Below, one piece after another: positions 24,965 through 32,883 of a DNA stretch of 64,000 nucleotides. A program made the position numbers and the translations under genes. The notes beneath the pieces were generated by a model that ran no database searches, was not told the DNA's origin, and saw nothing but the letters and a program-made list of their open reading frames with translations. The stretch is taken from positions 1,302,001 to 1,366,000 of the forward strand of contig NZ_CP032097.1 of NCBI RefSeq assembly GCF_003544915.1. The letters are read 5' to 3'. The stretch is from Arcobacter ellisii (GTDB lineage Bacteria; Campylobacterota; Campylobacteria; Campylobacterales; Arcobacteraceae). Every line of letters starts with the position of its first letter. Positions within the stretch are counted from its first letter, which is position 1.

Positions 24965-25609
24965 ATGAAAGTATATGTTTATATAGTTCCAGTTGATGAT
25001 GGTGCAGCTCCAAATCCTTATGGTGGAGTTTGTACTCTTGCTATTTGTAAAATGAATTTACGTAAAATTGCAAAAAAAGGTGATTGGATTATCGGGCTTT
25101 CAAACTCTTTTGAACTTATCTATACTATGAAAATCACTACTGTTATGAGTATGAAGGAGTATGACGAGTTTACAAAAGAGCATTTACAAATAAAAATACC
25201 AAATAAAACAAGTAAAATTATAGAAGAACAAATGGGCGATAGTGTTTATGATTTTTCAAATGATGAGATAAAACTTCGTCCTAGTGTTCATAGTCGTTGT
25301 ACAAAAGAGATGGATTTATTTGGGGAAAACGTTTTATTATCAAATTTTTTTTATTATTTTGGAAGTGTTGCTCAAAAATTACCAAAAGAGTTTTTAGATA
25401 TTGTTAGTTTAGATATTGACTTTATAGAGTTAAATGAAGAGTTAAAAAATCAATTTTTCTTTTGGTTACAAAATCAAAATTCTGAACTAAATAAAATCTA
25501 TGCAAAACCTCATGTTATTGGATTAATAAGTCCAAGTGATAGAACAAAAGAGATGAGTTGTTGTAGAAGAAAAAAGATAGAGAAAAATTTTTTTAATTCT
25601 AACTCTTAA
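24965..25609 (+). CDS. Nmad2-domain protein (nucleotide-modification-associated)
   Basis: 214 residues beginning KVYVYIVPVDDGAAPNPYGGVCTLAICKMNLRK, which I recognise as the nucleotide modification associated domain 2. It also has KKGDWIIGLSNS and a C-terminal ISPSDRTKEMSCCRRKKIE. The domain is known mainly from phages and islands that carry hypermodified bases or base-handling enzymes. Here it stands at the end of a patch of accessory genes and overlaps the convergent aat gene by 11 bases. No modification methyltransferase or kinase is nearby, so its role here is open. Confidence 0.72.
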   Translation: MKVYVYIVPVDDGAAPNPYGGVCTLAICKMNLRKIAKKGDWIIGLSNSFELIYTMKITTVMSMKEYDEFTKEHLQIKIPNKTSKIIEEQMGDSVYDFSNDEIKLRPSVHSRCTKEMDLFGENVLLSNFFYYFGSVAQKLPKEFLDIVSLDIDFIELNEELKNQFFFWLQNQNSELNKIYAKPHVIGLISPSDRTKEMSCCRRKKIEKNFFNSNS

Positions 25610-26264
25610 GAATTTTAAAATACTCTTCTCTACTTATTTCCCTTGCTCCCAAACTAGCTAAATGGTCATTATAAACTTGACAATCTATGATTTTGATTTC
25701 ATTCTCTTTTGCCCACTGACAAAGATGATAAAAAGCAACTTTTGAAGCATCAGTTACCTTTGCAAACATACTTTCCCCACAGAAAACATCACCAATAACA
25801 AGTCCATAAAGTCCACCAACTAACTCATCATTTAGATAGGTTTCAACAGAAAAAGCAATTTCAAGTTCAAATAAATTTGTATAAGCTTCTATAAACTCTT
25901 CACTTATCCAAGTGCTATCTTCATGTTTTCTTTTAATTTGGGAACATTCACGCATAACTTTTTCAAAGTTTTCATTTGATTTAACTACAAAACCTTTGTT
26001 TGTTAATGATTTTTTCAGGCTTTTTGATACTTTCATTTCATTTGGATTTAACACCATTCTTTTATTTGGTGAGAACCAATGAATATAACCATAATCATCA
26101 ATATACCAAGGGAAAATCCCATTTTCATAAGCATTTATAAGTCTTTGAGGATGAAAGTCACCACCAACAGCAACTAAATCATCTTTCATCATCTCTAAAG
26201 TTGGAAAATCAAAGTTTTCATCATCAAGTAAATATATTTTATTTTTTTTATCAAGTAATTTCAT
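25599..26264 (-). CDS. aat: Leucyl/phenylalanyl-tRNA--protein transferase
   Basis: 221-residue enzyme of the bacterial N-end rule pathway that adds Leu or Phe to proteins with N-terminal Lys or Arg, marking them for ClpS/ClpAP. Family motifs: GGDFHPQRLINAYENGIFPWY, IHWFSPNKRMVL, DSTWISEEFIEAY, LVGGLYGLVIGDVFCGESMF and IIDCQVYNDHLASLGAREISREEY. The length is normal (E. coli 234). It is divergent from rsuA and convergent with the Nmad2 gene, overlapping the latter's end. Confidence 0.95.
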   Translation of the reverse strand: MKLLDKKNKIYLLDDENFDFPTLEMMKDDLVAVGGDFHPQRLINAYENGIFPWYIDDYGYIHWFSPNKRMVLNPNEMKVSKSLKKSLTNKGFVVKSNENFEKVMRECSQIKRKHEDSTWISEEFIEAYTNLFELEIAFSVETYLNDELVGGLYGLVIGDVFCGESMFAKVTDASKVAFYHLCQWAKENEIKIIDCQVYNDHLASLGAREISREEYFKILKS

Positions 26265-26326
26265 GTTTGTATTTTATTGAAAAAATGTTAATATCCGACC
26301 AATTTAAAAGAAAAAGATAGGAATTT

Positions 26327-27013
26327 ATGGCAAATAGTTATAAAAGAATAGATGCTCATCTATCGAGTTTGGGATATTGTACGCGAGGTGAAGCGAAAAA
26401 GTTTTTGAGAATTTTTGAAGTTTTAGTAAAAGATAAAAGAATTTTTGACCCATCTTTAAAAGCTTATCACGACGATATTAAAATTGATAAAGAACCAATA
26501 GATGCTGAAACAATCACAATATTATTAAATAAACCTAGTGGATTTATTTGCTCTCATAATGACGCAGGAAGTTTGATTTACTCTTTAATCCCACAACGTT
26601 GGAATAGAAGAAATCCAAAAATCTCAACTGTTGGAAGACTTGATGTTGATACAACAGGAGCAATTATTTTAACAGATAATGGTGATTTAAACCATAAATT
26701 AACAAGTCCAAAAAGTGATGTAATAAAAGTTTATGAAGCAACTTTGGCTGAACCTTTAAAAGGTGATGAAACACAAATTTTTGCAAGTGGAGAGTTGATG
26801 TTAAATGGTGAAAAAAAACCTTTACTTCCAGCAAAACTTGAAGTTATAACTTCTACACAAGTGCGACTTGAGATAGTTGAGGGAAAATATCATCAGGTAA
26901 AAAGAATGTTTGCAGCAGTTGGAAATAGGGTAGTTAAACTTCATAGATTAAATTTTGCTGGATTTGATGTAGAAGATTTAAAAGAGGGTGAGTATAAGTT
27001 CATAGAACTTTAA
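26327..27013 (+). CDS. rsuA: Ribosomal small-subunit pseudouridine synthase
   Basis: 228 residues with an N-terminal S4-like domain (YKRIDAHLSSLGYCTRGEAKKFL) and the RsuA/RluB catalytic core. The catalytic aspartate lies in TVGRLDVDTTGAIILTDNG, and the KVYEAT and EGKYHQVKRMF segments are typical. Size and the missing C-terminal extension favour RsuA (16S U516) over RluB/RluE, though the exact site cannot be proven. AGGAATTT precedes the ATG. Confidence 0.9.
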   Translation: MANSYKRIDAHLSSLGYCTRGEAKKFLRIFEVLVKDKRIFDPSLKAYHDDIKIDKEPIDAETITILLNKPSGFICSHNDAGSLIYSLIPQRWNRRNPKISTVGRLDVDTTGAIILTDNGDLNHKLTSPKSDVIKVYEATLAEPLKGDETQIFASGELMLNGEKKPLLPAKLEVITSTQVRLEIVEGKYHQVKRMFAAVGNRVVKLHRLNFAGFDVEDLKEGEYKFIEL

Positions 27014-27171
27014 CACTCCTCTTTTTTTGTTATTGTCCAATCTTTATTTTCTTCTTGAAGTTTATCTATTTGTTTTTGAGTCAAATTTAGATATTTCATA
27101 ATTTTTCCATCAAAAACAATACAAGAAAAAACTTCTTCTTTTTTAAATAGATTTTTTATAGTTTCAAACAT
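27010..27171 (-). CDS. 53-residue hypothetical protein
   Basis: Short ORF beginning MFETIKNLFKKEEVFSCIVF and ending ITKKEEC. It follows the HAD phosphatase gene by 11 bases, with AAGAG 8 bases before the ATG, and overlaps the end of rsuA by 4 bases. The regular spacing suggests a real downstream partner of the phosphatase. I do not recognise the family, and its brevity keeps confidence modest. Confidence 0.5.
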   Translation of the reverse strand: MFETIKNLFKKEEVFSCIVFDGKIMKYLNLTQKQIDKLQEENKDWTITKKEEC

Positions 27172-27182
27172 AAATATAACTC

Positions 27183-27806
27183 TTAATAAAATTTTGCTTT
27201 TATTCTATTTTCTAATTCAGCAACAGTCTCTATTGCATCTTTTTCATGATTTGAAAATCCCCAGTTTACTAAAACCGAATCAACTCCTGCATTTGTAGCA
27301 GCCATAATATCTTTATGCGAATCTCCAATTAGTTGAGCATTTTGTTTTTCAATATTGTGTTTATCTAAGATTTTATAAACCATTTCTGGATGTGGTTTTG
27401 GATTTTTTACACTGTCATATCCCAAAATAGTTGAAAAATATTTTGCTAAACCTACATGATTTAACATCTTATATGCATAAGTAGAGTTAGCATTTGTTGC
27501 AACAGCAAGTGTAAAATCACCTTTTAAATCTTCAATTAGTTTAGTAATTCCATCATAAACTACTAAATCACTTAAACAATGTTGATTGTAATACTCTTCA
27601 AAAAGTTTTGTTTGTTCTTGTGTAAACTCTTTTGTTCCATAAAAAAACTCTGCTGAATTTATAGTTGGGTCATTTACTTTTTCTAAAATATGATTTTTTT
27701 CTAATTTTTCAAAACCTAAATTTTCTCGTACATAATTTATAGTATTTGTAATTGCATATCCACTATCAATCAATGTTCCGTCCATATCAAACATTATCAG
27801 ACGCAT
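27183..27806 (-). CDS. HAD-family phosphatase (phosphoglycolate phosphatase-like)
   Basis: 207-residue haloacid dehalogenase hydrolase. Motif I is MFDMDGTLIDSG with the nucleophile aspartate. Motif II is VATNANSTYAYK, motif III has the lysine of VKNPKPHPEMV, and motif IV is QLIGDSHKDIMAATNAG. A helical cap sits between motifs I and II (about residues 15-85), as in Gph-type enzymes. The substrate could be phosphoglycolate or another small phosphate ester. A TATAAT at 27832-27837 on the same strand is its likely promoter. Confidence 0.88.
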   Translation of the reverse strand: MRLIMFDMDGTLIDSGYAITNTINYVRENLGFEKLEKNHILEKVNDPTINSAEFFYGTKEFTQEQTKLFEEYYNQHCLSDLVVYDGITKLIEDLKGDFTLAVATNANSTYAYKMLNHVGLAKYFSTILGYDSVKNPKPHPEMVYKILDKHNIEKQNAQLIGDSHKDIMAATNAGVDSVLVNWGFSNHEKDAIETVAELENRIKAKFY

Positions 27807-27831
27807 TAAATTCCTTTTTTTTGTATTTTTT

Positions 27832-27837
27832 ATTATA
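27832..27837 (-). promoter_or_regulatory. Promoter -10 box for the HAD phosphatase gene
   Basis: TATAAT on the minus strand, 26 bases before the ATG at 27804-27806, in an AT-rich stretch. Confidence 0.4.
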
Positions 27838-27912
27838 TTATGAAAAATATAAGTAAAAAGTTAAATATTTTTTAAATATAGGAGAAATTTTATCTTATTT
27901 TAATATTAGAAC

Positions 27913-28043
27913 TGTTACTATTCTTTCATAGGATATTTGTATTAAATCCTCCTACTACTAAATACATATGATTTTGTATCCTATACTCTGAAGTAAATTT
28001 GAATACGGGCTTTACAGTTTTTCCCTCTGTAAAGCCTTTTTTT
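27913..28043 (+). ncRNA. Candidate small RNA with anti-Shine-Dalgarno loop
   Basis: About 130 bases of plus-strand sequence with no ORF, preceded by a TAATAT -10 candidate (27901-27906) and closed by a strong terminator. The first half folds into a long hairpin: ATAGGATA (27928-27935) pairs with TATCCTAT (27977-27984), and inside it TGTATT (27938-27943) pairs with AATACA (27961-27966). The apical loop (27944-27960) contains TCCTCCTACTAC, which is complementary to Shine-Dalgarno sequences of the AGGAGGA type. The terminator loop is also pyrimidine-rich (TTTTTCCCT). The genes on both sides point away, so the terminator serves this RNA alone. I infer a trans-acting sRNA. Confidence 0.6.
28008..28043 (+). 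terminator. Strong rho-independent terminator of the candidate sRNA
   Basis: Ten-base GC-containing stem GGCTTTACAG/CTGTAAAGCC around the loop TTTTTCCCT, then seven T residues. It is the best terminator in the window, yet no coding gene ends here. Confidence 0.88.
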
Positions 28044-28078
28044 ATGCCTTAATAATCTAAAATTTATATACAAGTGAA

Positions 28079-28084
28079 TATAAT
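28079..28084 (+). promoter_or_regulatory. Promoter -10 box for the NosL-like gene
   Basis: TATAAT 24 bases before the ATG at 28108, after the sRNA terminator. Confidence 0.5.
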
Positions 28085-28107
28085 ACCGCTAAATTTTGGG
28101 AGTTTCT

Positions 28108-28611
28108 ATGAAAAAAATCTTACCTTTTTTTACAATAATTTTAATAATAGCAATAATTGTTGTAATATTTTTATCTATGTCAAATAGCAAACAAATGGTT
28201 GTTTTAAAAGAGGGTAATACAACTTTAACTCCACTTGAAATAGTTTTAGGAAAATATCAAGATAGTGATTGTGGAATGATAATCACTGATTTAACTTATG
28301 CCTCTCAAGTTGTTTCAAATGATGGAAAAACTTGGTTTTTTCACGACCACGGTGGAATGGCAAATTGGTTAAGAACAAAAGAGTTTAAAGATAGTGCAAA
28401 AATTTGGGTTATGTCAAAAGATACAAATAAATATATTGATGGAAGAACAGCTTTTTATAGTACAACAGAAGCAACTCCTATGAGATATGGATTTGGAGCT
28501 TATGAAAACAAACAAGATGGATTTATAACTTTTGAAGAGATGAGTTTAAGAATGCTAAGAGGTGAAACTATGGCAAATCCTGTTTATAAAAAAGAGCTTT
28601 TAGGTAAATAA
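28108..28611 (+). CDS. NosL-like membrane-anchored copper-binding protein
   Basis: About 167 residues. I start at MKKILPFFT, with GGGAG 5 bases upstream; a TTG 12 bases earlier is less likely. One N-terminal TM anchor (about residues 4-25) precedes a periplasmic domain with DSDCGMIITD and FFHDHGGMANWL. The Cys-Gly-Met and His/Met elements match the Cu(I)-binding region of NosL-type proteins. Its stop overlaps the next ATG by one base. A role in copper delivery to a periplasmic or membrane enzyme is probable. No nos genes are in view. Confidence 0.7.
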   Translation: MKKILPFFTIILIIAIIVVIFLSMSNSKQMVVLKEGNTTLTPLEIVLGKYQDSDCGMIITDLTYASQVVSNDGKTWFFHDHGGMANWLRTKEFKDSAKIWVMSKDTNKYIDGRTAFYSTTEATPMRYGFGAYENKQDGFITFEEMSLRMLRGETMANPVYKKELLGK

Positions 28612-29321
28612 TGGAAACAATTAGTATTTTAACAATTATTTCAATAGCTTTTTTAGGTTCATTTGGACATTGTGTGGGAATGTGTGGAGGAATTGTAATT
28701 GCTTATTCAAGTACAAAAATAAGAAGTGAATGGTCAAAACAAACACAAACAATTGCTCATCTATTATATTCATTTGGAAGAATTACAACTTATATGATTT
28801 TAGGAGCCTTATTTGGTCTTGTTGGTGGAGTTGTAACTTTTGATAATCTTACAAGTGGAATATTTTTACTAATAACTGGTTTTATGATGGTTTTAGTTGG
28901 ACTTTCACTTCTTGGGAAAATCAAGTTTTTAACAATGCTTGAACATAGTTGTTCAAAATCATCTTTTTATCAAAAAACATTCAAATCACTTTTAGGTTCA
29001 GACTCTTTATTTAGTTTTTATCTTTTGGGTATGTTAAATGGACTGCTTCCATGTGGGTTTGTGTATGTTTTTGCAATCACAGCTGCAAGTACAGGAAGTG
29101 CATTTTGGGGTGCGATAGTAATGCTTATTTTTGGACTTAGTACAATTCCCGCACTTTTTTCTCTTGGCTTTTTTGTTGGACTTTTCAAACAATCAAATCT
29201 TAGAGATTTATTTATCAAACTTGCTTCAATTTTAGTAATAGCTTTTGGAATATATATAGCTTATATCGGTTATGAATATTTAACAGACCCAACAAAAACT
29301 ATTTTAAATTGTCATATTTAA
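28611..29321 (+). CDS. Sulfite exporter TauE/SafE family membrane protein (UreH/DsbD-like)
   Basis: 236 residues with six or seven TM helices. The sequence GHCVGMCGGIVIAYS near the N-terminus and LNGLLPCGFVYVFAITAA in the middle hold paired cysteine motifs typical of the UreH/DsbD-type transmembrane domain that moves electrons or metals. Such proteins sit in cytochrome oxidase copper-assembly clusters in many Proteobacteria and Campylobacterota. Here it is coupled to the NosL-like gene, which supports copper handling; direct evidence is lacking. Confidence 0.82.
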   Translation: METISILTIISIAFLGSFGHCVGMCGGIVIAYSSTKIRSEWSKQTQTIAHLLYSFGRITTYMILGALFGLVGGVVTFDNLTSGIFLLITGFMMVLVGLSLLGKIKFLTMLEHSCSKSSFYQKTFKSLLGSDSLFSFYLLGMLNGLLPCGFVYVFAITAASTGSAFWGAIVMLIFGLSTIPALFSLGFFVGLFKQSNLRDLFIKLASILVIAFGIYIAYIGYEYLTDPTKTILNCHI

Positions 29322-29354
29322 AAAAATCAATTAAATTTTATAAAGGAGGACAAA

Positions 29355-29534
29355 ATGGTTAAAAAGAAAAAATACTTTAGTTTTTTTGGTATTTTAGCTG
29401 CAACTGTAAATAAGAAATTAGAATCTTTAAATTGTATGATTCTTTCTGTTTTATCAAAAGCACCAGCAATTACTAAAATATTGTTACATAAACAATTAAA
29501 ACCAATGAAATTATATTCAACAAATAACATATAA
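29355..29534 (+). CDS. 59-residue basic protein, function unknown
   Basis: Unannotated short gene with an excellent ribosome binding site (AAAGGAGGA, 4 to 5 bases before ATG). The product starts MVKKKKYFSFFGILAATVNK and continues with a second hydrophobic stretch around MILSVLSKAPAITKILL. It is strongly basic and probably membrane-associated. It lies 33 bases after the SafE-like gene and 23 before the B12-type receptor, on the same strand. I do not recognise it. Its spacing and site argue that it is translated. Confidence 0.6.
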   Translation: MVKKKKYFSFFGILAATVNKKLESLNCMILSVLSKAPAITKILLHKQLKPMKLYSTNNI

Positions 29535-29557
29535 ATAAAAAATTTAGGAAATAAGAA

Positions 29558-31375
29558 ATGCAAAAAAATTTATCTATAAGCTTAGTTGCAAGCTTTCTAA
29601 TAGCGACAAACCTTTTTTCAGCCGAAAACTTAGAAACAATCACAGTTACAAGTGCTACAAAATCAGAACAATCAATCAAAGATGTTACTTCAAATGTTGA
29701 AGTTATAACAAAAGAAGAGATAGAAGAGAAACACTTTACTTCTGTTCCAGAGGCTTTAAATACACTTGCAGGAATTTCATTTGTAAGTAATGGTGGATTA
29801 GGTAATTCAACTTCTTTATACTTACGAGGTATGGACTCAAAAAGAGTTTTAGTTTTAATTGATGGAATAAAATATCAAGACCCTTCAAATACTAGTGGTG
29901 CTGCACTTGAGCATTTAATGATAAATGATATAGAAAGAATTGAAGTAATTAAAGGTGCTCAAAGTGGTATTTGGGGAGCAGATGCAAGTGCTGGTGTAAT
30001 AAATATTATTACAAGTTCAGCTAAAAAAGGGTTTCATGGAAATGCTTCTGTGGAAATGGGAAGTTTTCAAACTAAAAAATATGGAATGACAGTTTCTAAT
30101 AAAACAGATAATTATGATATTGGACTTTCAGCAAATAGAGTATTAACTGATGGATTTTCTTCTCAAGTTCCTTATGGTGAAAATCCGGATGAGTATGTAA
30201 AAAATGGTTATAGAAATACAACTGTTAATTTAAAAGGTGGTTATAACTTAACAGATTCTGATAGAATAAGTGCAAATTATAATCATATTAATTCTTTATC
30301 GCAATATGATGGAAATACAGGTAATGAAACAAAAAGAAGTGATAATGAATCAAATCTATATTCACTAGCATATAATAAAATTTATGAAAGTCACGATATT
30401 AAATTAAAATATGATATTTCAAAATTTGATAAAGAACAATTAGAAGCTACGAAATCTTCGGAAGTAAAAAATTATAATGGTCAAACTACAAGTATAGAAT
30501 TAACTGATAAAATTTCTTATTTAGATAATGATAATGTAGTTATTGGAGTTAATAAGGAAAAAACTGAAGTTGATTATATAAAAGGAAATAACGATAAAAA
30601 TGATTCTGAAACAAAAAATAAATCAATATTTTTAACTAATACTAATACTTTTGAAAGATTAGTATTGACTGAATCATTAAGAAGAGATGATTATTCTAGC
30701 TTTGGTTCAAAAAATACTGGAAAAATTGGTGCAAAATATTCTATTAATGAAGATTTATCATTTAGTACAAATTATGGAACAGCATACAATGCTCCAAATT
30801 TAATACAATCTTTAAATCCTTGGGGAATTTCAAATCCAAATTTAGAACCAGAAAAAGTTAAATCTTTTGATGTATCTTCAACTTATAAAGATTTTACACT
30901 TACATATTTTAAAAATAAAGTTGATAATCTTATAAATTGGCAATCTTCAAAATATCAAAATATTGCTGGAACTTCAACTATAGAAGGTTATGAATCAAAA
31001 TATTCAAAAATGATAATTGAAGATTTATTAATAAACTTAAATTATACTCATTTAAGTGCAAAAAATAGTAAAGAAGAAGATTTAGCTAGACGTCCAAAAA
31101 ATCAAATAGGTTTTGGAGTTGATTATTATGGAATCAGTAAATTACATTTTAATGTAAATGGTAAATATATTGGTGATAGATATGATAAAGATAATAAAAC
31201 AGGTGCTGAAACTGGAAACTATACAATTTGGAATTCTGTGATAAATTATGATATAAACAAAACTTACAAAGCATATTTAAAAGTTGATAACATTTTTGAC
31301 AAATACTATCAAACAGTTGATGGTTATGCAACAGCTGAAAGAAGTGCTTATATAGGATTAAAGGCTAGTTTCTAA
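29558..31375 (+). CDS. btuB: TonB-dependent receptor, BtuB-like
   Basis: 605-residue outer-membrane receptor with the signal peptide MQKNLSISLVASFLIATNLFSA and the TonB box region LETITVTSATKSEQS. The plug (about residues 35-150) has VPEALNTLAGISFVSNGG, LYLRGMDSKRVLVLIDGIK and IKGAQSGIWGADASAGVINI. The barrel ends in ERSAYIGLKASF. Its size and plug resemble BtuB. The following genes encode a BtuF-like binding protein, an ABC ATPase and a permease, with cobB nearby, which supports vitamin B12 or a related corrinoid as substrate. I see no cobalamin riboswitch upstream. Confidence 0.85.
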   Translation: MQKNLSISLVASFLIATNLFSAENLETITVTSATKSEQSIKDVTSNVEVITKEEIEEKHFTSVPEALNTLAGISFVSNGGLGNSTSLYLRGMDSKRVLVLIDGIKYQDPSNTSGAALEHLMINDIERIEVIKGAQSGIWGADASAGVINIITSSAKKGFHGNASVEMGSFQTKKYGMTVSNKTDNYDIGLSANRVLTDGFSSQVPYGENPDEYVKNGYRNTTVNLKGGYNLTDSDRISANYNHINSLSQYDGNTGNETKRSDNESNLYSLAYNKIYESHDIKLKYDISKFDKEQLEATKSSEVKNYNGQTTSIELTDKISYLDNDNVVIGVNKEKTEVDYIKGNNDKNDSETKNKSIFLTNTNTFERLVLTESLRRDDYSSFGSKNTGKIGAKYSINEDLSFSTNYGTAYNAPNLIQSLNPWGISNPNLEPEKVKSFDVSSTYKDFTLTYFKNKVDNLINWQSSKYQNIAGTSTIEGYESKYSKMIIEDLLINLNYTHLSAKNSKEEDLARRPKNQIGFGVDYYGISKLHFNVNGKYIGDRYDKDNKTGAETGNYTIWNSVINYDINKTYKAYLKVDNIFDKYYQTVDGYATAERSAYIGLKASF

Positions 31376-31376
31376 T

Positions 31377-32210
31377 ATGAAATTTTTTTTATTTATACTT
31401 ATTTTTTGTGTAAATTTATTAGGAAGTGAGAGAATAGTTACTCTCTCACCTTCTATAAATGAGATTGTATTTGCTTTAGGTGTTGGTGAAAATGTTGTAG
31501 CAAATACTAAACATTGTGATTTTCCAGAAGAATCAAAAAATCTTCCAAAAATTGGAGGTTATAACAATATCTCTTTGGAAAAAGTGCTTGAATTAAAACC
31601 AACAGTTGTAATTGGACAAGATTATGATGAAAAATTAAACTCAAATTTAAAAGCTTTGGGTATAAAAACTTTAATTTATAAAACAAATACAATCTCATCA
31701 ATAAAAAATACTATTCTTGATTTAGGAAGTTTTTTCAACAAAACTGAAAGAGCAAAGGAATTAGTATCAAATATTGATAATGCTCTGTCTTCTTTAAATT
31801 CAATTATTGAAAATAAAAAGATATTAGTTGTAATTAGTCCGAAAAAATCATTATCAAATCAGATTTATGTAACTGGGAATTTTTTATATTTTGAAGATAT
31901 TATAAAAGCAAGTGGAAATCAAAATGCTTATAATTCAGAAAATCCTGCACAACCTGTTGTAAATACTGAAAAAATTATAAATATGAATCCAGATATTATA
32001 GTTTTATTAGCTCCATTTTTAGATGGAAAAATAGATGAGCAAAAAGAGATAATAAACGCTTGGAAACAACTTCCTATAAATGCTTCAAAAGATGATAATA
32101 TTTATGCTGTTGATAAACTTTATGCTGGAATTCCAAGCCAAAGAGTGGAGTTTTTTATAAAAGATTTTAAAAAGATATTAGAAAATGTTAGAAATAAAAG
32201 ATTACAATAG
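31377..32210 (+). CDS. btuF: Periplasmic cobalamin-binding protein, BtuF-like
   Basis: 277-residue substrate-binding protein of a class III ABC importer. Signal peptide MKFFLFILIFCVNLLGS, then the typical RIVTLSPSINEIVFALGVGENVVANTKHCDFPEESKNLPKIGG start. Two lobes are joined by a long helix (around residues 120-140), and the C-lobe holds NMNPDIIVLLAP and GIPSQRVEFFIKDF. It begins one base after the receptor stop and overlaps the ATPase gene by 26 bases. BtuF and iron-siderophore binders are alike; the B12 assignment rests on cobB and the BtuB-like receptor. Confidence 0.84.
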   Translation: MKFFLFILIFCVNLLGSERIVTLSPSINEIVFALGVGENVVANTKHCDFPEESKNLPKIGGYNNISLEKVLELKPTVVIGQDYDEKLNSNLKALGIKTLIYKTNTISSIKNTILDLGSFFNKTERAKELVSNIDNALSSLNSIIENKKILVVISPKKSLSNQIYVTGNFLYFEDIIKASGNQNAYNSENPAQPVVNTEKIINMNPDIIVLLAPFLDGKIDEQKEIINAWKQLPINASKDDNIYAVDKLYAGIPSQRVEFFIKDFKKILENVRNKRLQ

Positions 32211-32883
32211 TTTTATTTTGCACGAAATCTCTTTTTTGTTAAAAGAGAATGAAAATTTGATAATTCTTGGTGAAAATGGTGCAGGAAAATCAACTCTAGC
32301 AAAGGTTTTATCAAATCTTATTTCAAATGAAAAAGTAAAACTTTTTGGAGAAAATATTTCAAAAATAAGTGATTATAAAAGAGCAAAACTTATAAATTAT
32401 ATTCCACCAAAACTCTCAATTTTTGATGAATATGTAACTTTAAGAGAGTTTTTGGAACTCTCTTTTATTGATAGTGTAAATATTCAAAAAATAGATGAAA
32501 CAATAAAACTTTTAAATTTGAGAAAATTAGAAGATAAATTTTGTAAATCATTTAGTTCAGGTGAAAAGCAACTTTTACTTCTAGCAAGTGCGATAATGCA
32601 CAATGCAAAAATCACTATTTTTGATGAATTAACGGCAAATTTAGATATTAGTCGATTAAAAGAGGTTTTTGATATTCTAAATTCTGATTTACTTGAACAA
32701 AAAATTATTATCACTCATAATCTTGATTTAGCTTATGCTTTAAAATATAAAGTTCTGTTTCTAAATGATGGCATAATCGAATTTTTTGGAGAACATGATG
32801 AATTTTTTTCAAATGAAAATCTAAAAAAATTTTATAACAATACTATTTTAAAATTAGATAATCATTTGGTGGTAAATCTATGA
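32185..32883 (+). CDS. btuD: ABC transporter ATP-binding protein (BtuD/FecE-like)
   Basis: 232-residue ATPase powering the importer. Walker A ILGENGAGKSTLAK (about residue 28), Q-loop region, signature FSSGEKQLLLLASAI (LSGGQ variant FSSGE) and Walker B ITIFDELTANLD, then the switch histidine in IITHNLD. It overlaps both neighbours, by 26 bases with the binding protein gene and by 4 with the permease gene, a tightly coupled operon. Confidence 0.88.
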   Translation: MLEIKDYNSFILHEISFLLKENENLIILGENGAGKSTLAKVLSNLISNEKVKLFGENISKISDYKRAKLINYIPPKLSIFDEYVTLREFLELSFIDSVNIQKIDETIKLLNLRKLEDKFCKSFSSGEKQLLLLASAIMHNAKITIFDELTANLDISRLKEVFDILNSDLLEQKIIITHNLDLAYALKYKVLFLNDGIIEFFGEHDEFFSNENLKKFYNNTILKLDNHLVVNL

